Shown here: one piece after another, positions 50,115-50,242 of the stretch
How positions within the stretch are numbered: position 1 is the first letter of the stretch
How the letters are laid out: every line of letters begins with the position of its first letter
Source: Chloroflexota bacterium
GTDB taxonomy: Bacteria > Chloroflexota > Dehalococcoidia > Lucifugimonadales > UBA3495
Assembly: GCA_022573285.1 (NCBI GenBank)
Contig: JACZUF010000022.1
Span: 1 to 50,242, forward strand
Length of the DNA stretch: 50,242 nt
Direction of reading: 5' to 3'
Translations under genes and position numbers: made by a program
The notes under the pieces: generated by a model
Told to the model about the DNA's origin: nothing
The model's input: the letters and a program-made list of their open reading frames with translations, nothing else
Database searches by the model: none

Positions 50115-50242
50115 TTATATCAACCGCAAGAATTTCTCCGCGTTTCCGGACATGTGCTTTTCCAGGGCGTCGCCACCCATTTCCTTCCAGAACGGCCAGT
50201 CAATGACCATCTCGGCCGTGTCCGGGAAGTGGGCCTCGTTGT
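50115..50242 (-). CDS. Amidohydrolase family protein, C-terminal end only (cut by window edge)
   Basis: On the minus strand an open frame of 41 codons enters from the right edge and ends at TAA (50115-50117). It reads NEAHFPDTAEMVIDWPFWK, then KEMGGDALEKHMSGNAEKFL and ends RLI. The closing SGNAEKFLRL is typical of the last helix of amidohydrolase 2-type hydrolases, where the nucleophilic barrel ends with NAxxFY-like residues. Most of the gene lies outside the window, so the assignment is tentative. Confidence 0.6.
   Translation of the reverse strand, partial: NEAHFPDTAEMVIDWPFWKEMGGDALEKHMSGNAEKFLRLI

Overview
The window is GC-rich, densely coded bacterial DNA. Six genes for luciferase-like (LLM, F420/FMN-dependent) oxidoreductases, aromatic-CoA degradation genes, extradiol dioxygenase, VOC and ThDP enzymes, and dispersed palindromic intergenic repeats suggest an environmental Chloroflexota of the Dehalococcoidia/SAR202 type. 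This placement is inferred from gene content; there is no rRNA in the window.

Layout. 1-7.1 kb: benzoyl-CoA epoxidation genes boxC-boxB, an LLM oxidoreductase, an enoyl-CoA hydratase with a PaaK-type aryl-CoA ligase, and a split ThDP decarboxylase (ComDE-like). 7.1-11.3 kb: a repeat-filled gap, then a dipeptide/oligopeptide-type ABC importer (two permeases and a lipoprotein receptor, no ATPase). 11.5-20.2 kb: LLM enzymes, an OsmC-like selenoprotein, a 3Fe-4S type ferredoxin, a PadR regulator with an acidic membrane protein, a DAO-type flavoenzyme, a zinc-less MDR reductase and a frameshifted LLM gene. 20.4-30 kb: dienelactone hydrolase, LigB-type extradiol dioxygenase, two alpha/beta hydrolases, a VOC protein, a ThDP enzyme, a UGSC selenoprotein, an associated large protein of unknown function and another LLM enzyme. 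30-35.6 kb: two envelope lipoproteins (one an HtrA-like pseudoprotease), gamma-glutamyltransferase, tRNA-Pro(CGG) and a TlpA-like thioredoxin. 35.7-43.2 kb: mfd, proB-proA, a small unknown protein and a peroxiredoxin-like selenoprotein. 43.7-49.2 kb: amidohydrolase and a base-excision/RNA operon (MUG/TDG-like glycosylase, ThpR, AlkA-like glycosylase), an LLM enzyme and a nucleotide-pyrophosphatase-like phosphodiesterase. The right end holds a truncated MetE-like gene and the C-terminus of an amidohydrolase.

Most notable result: three genes that ordinary gene callers would break at UGA read through as selenoproteins. They are an OsmC-like protein with Sec at the peroxidatic cysteine position, a peroxiredoxin-like protein with a double-Sec U-x-x-U motif, and a UGSC-family protein. 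Each UGA lies at a redox-motif position, the reading frame continues with family-typical sequence, and a hairpin with a G among the first two loop bases starts its loop 16-25 nt downstream, as in bacterial SECIS elements. UGA is an ordinary stop elsewhere (for example 6540-6542, 44612-44614, 45160-45162), so this is not a recoded genome. The Sec machinery (selA, selB, selC, selD) is not in the window.
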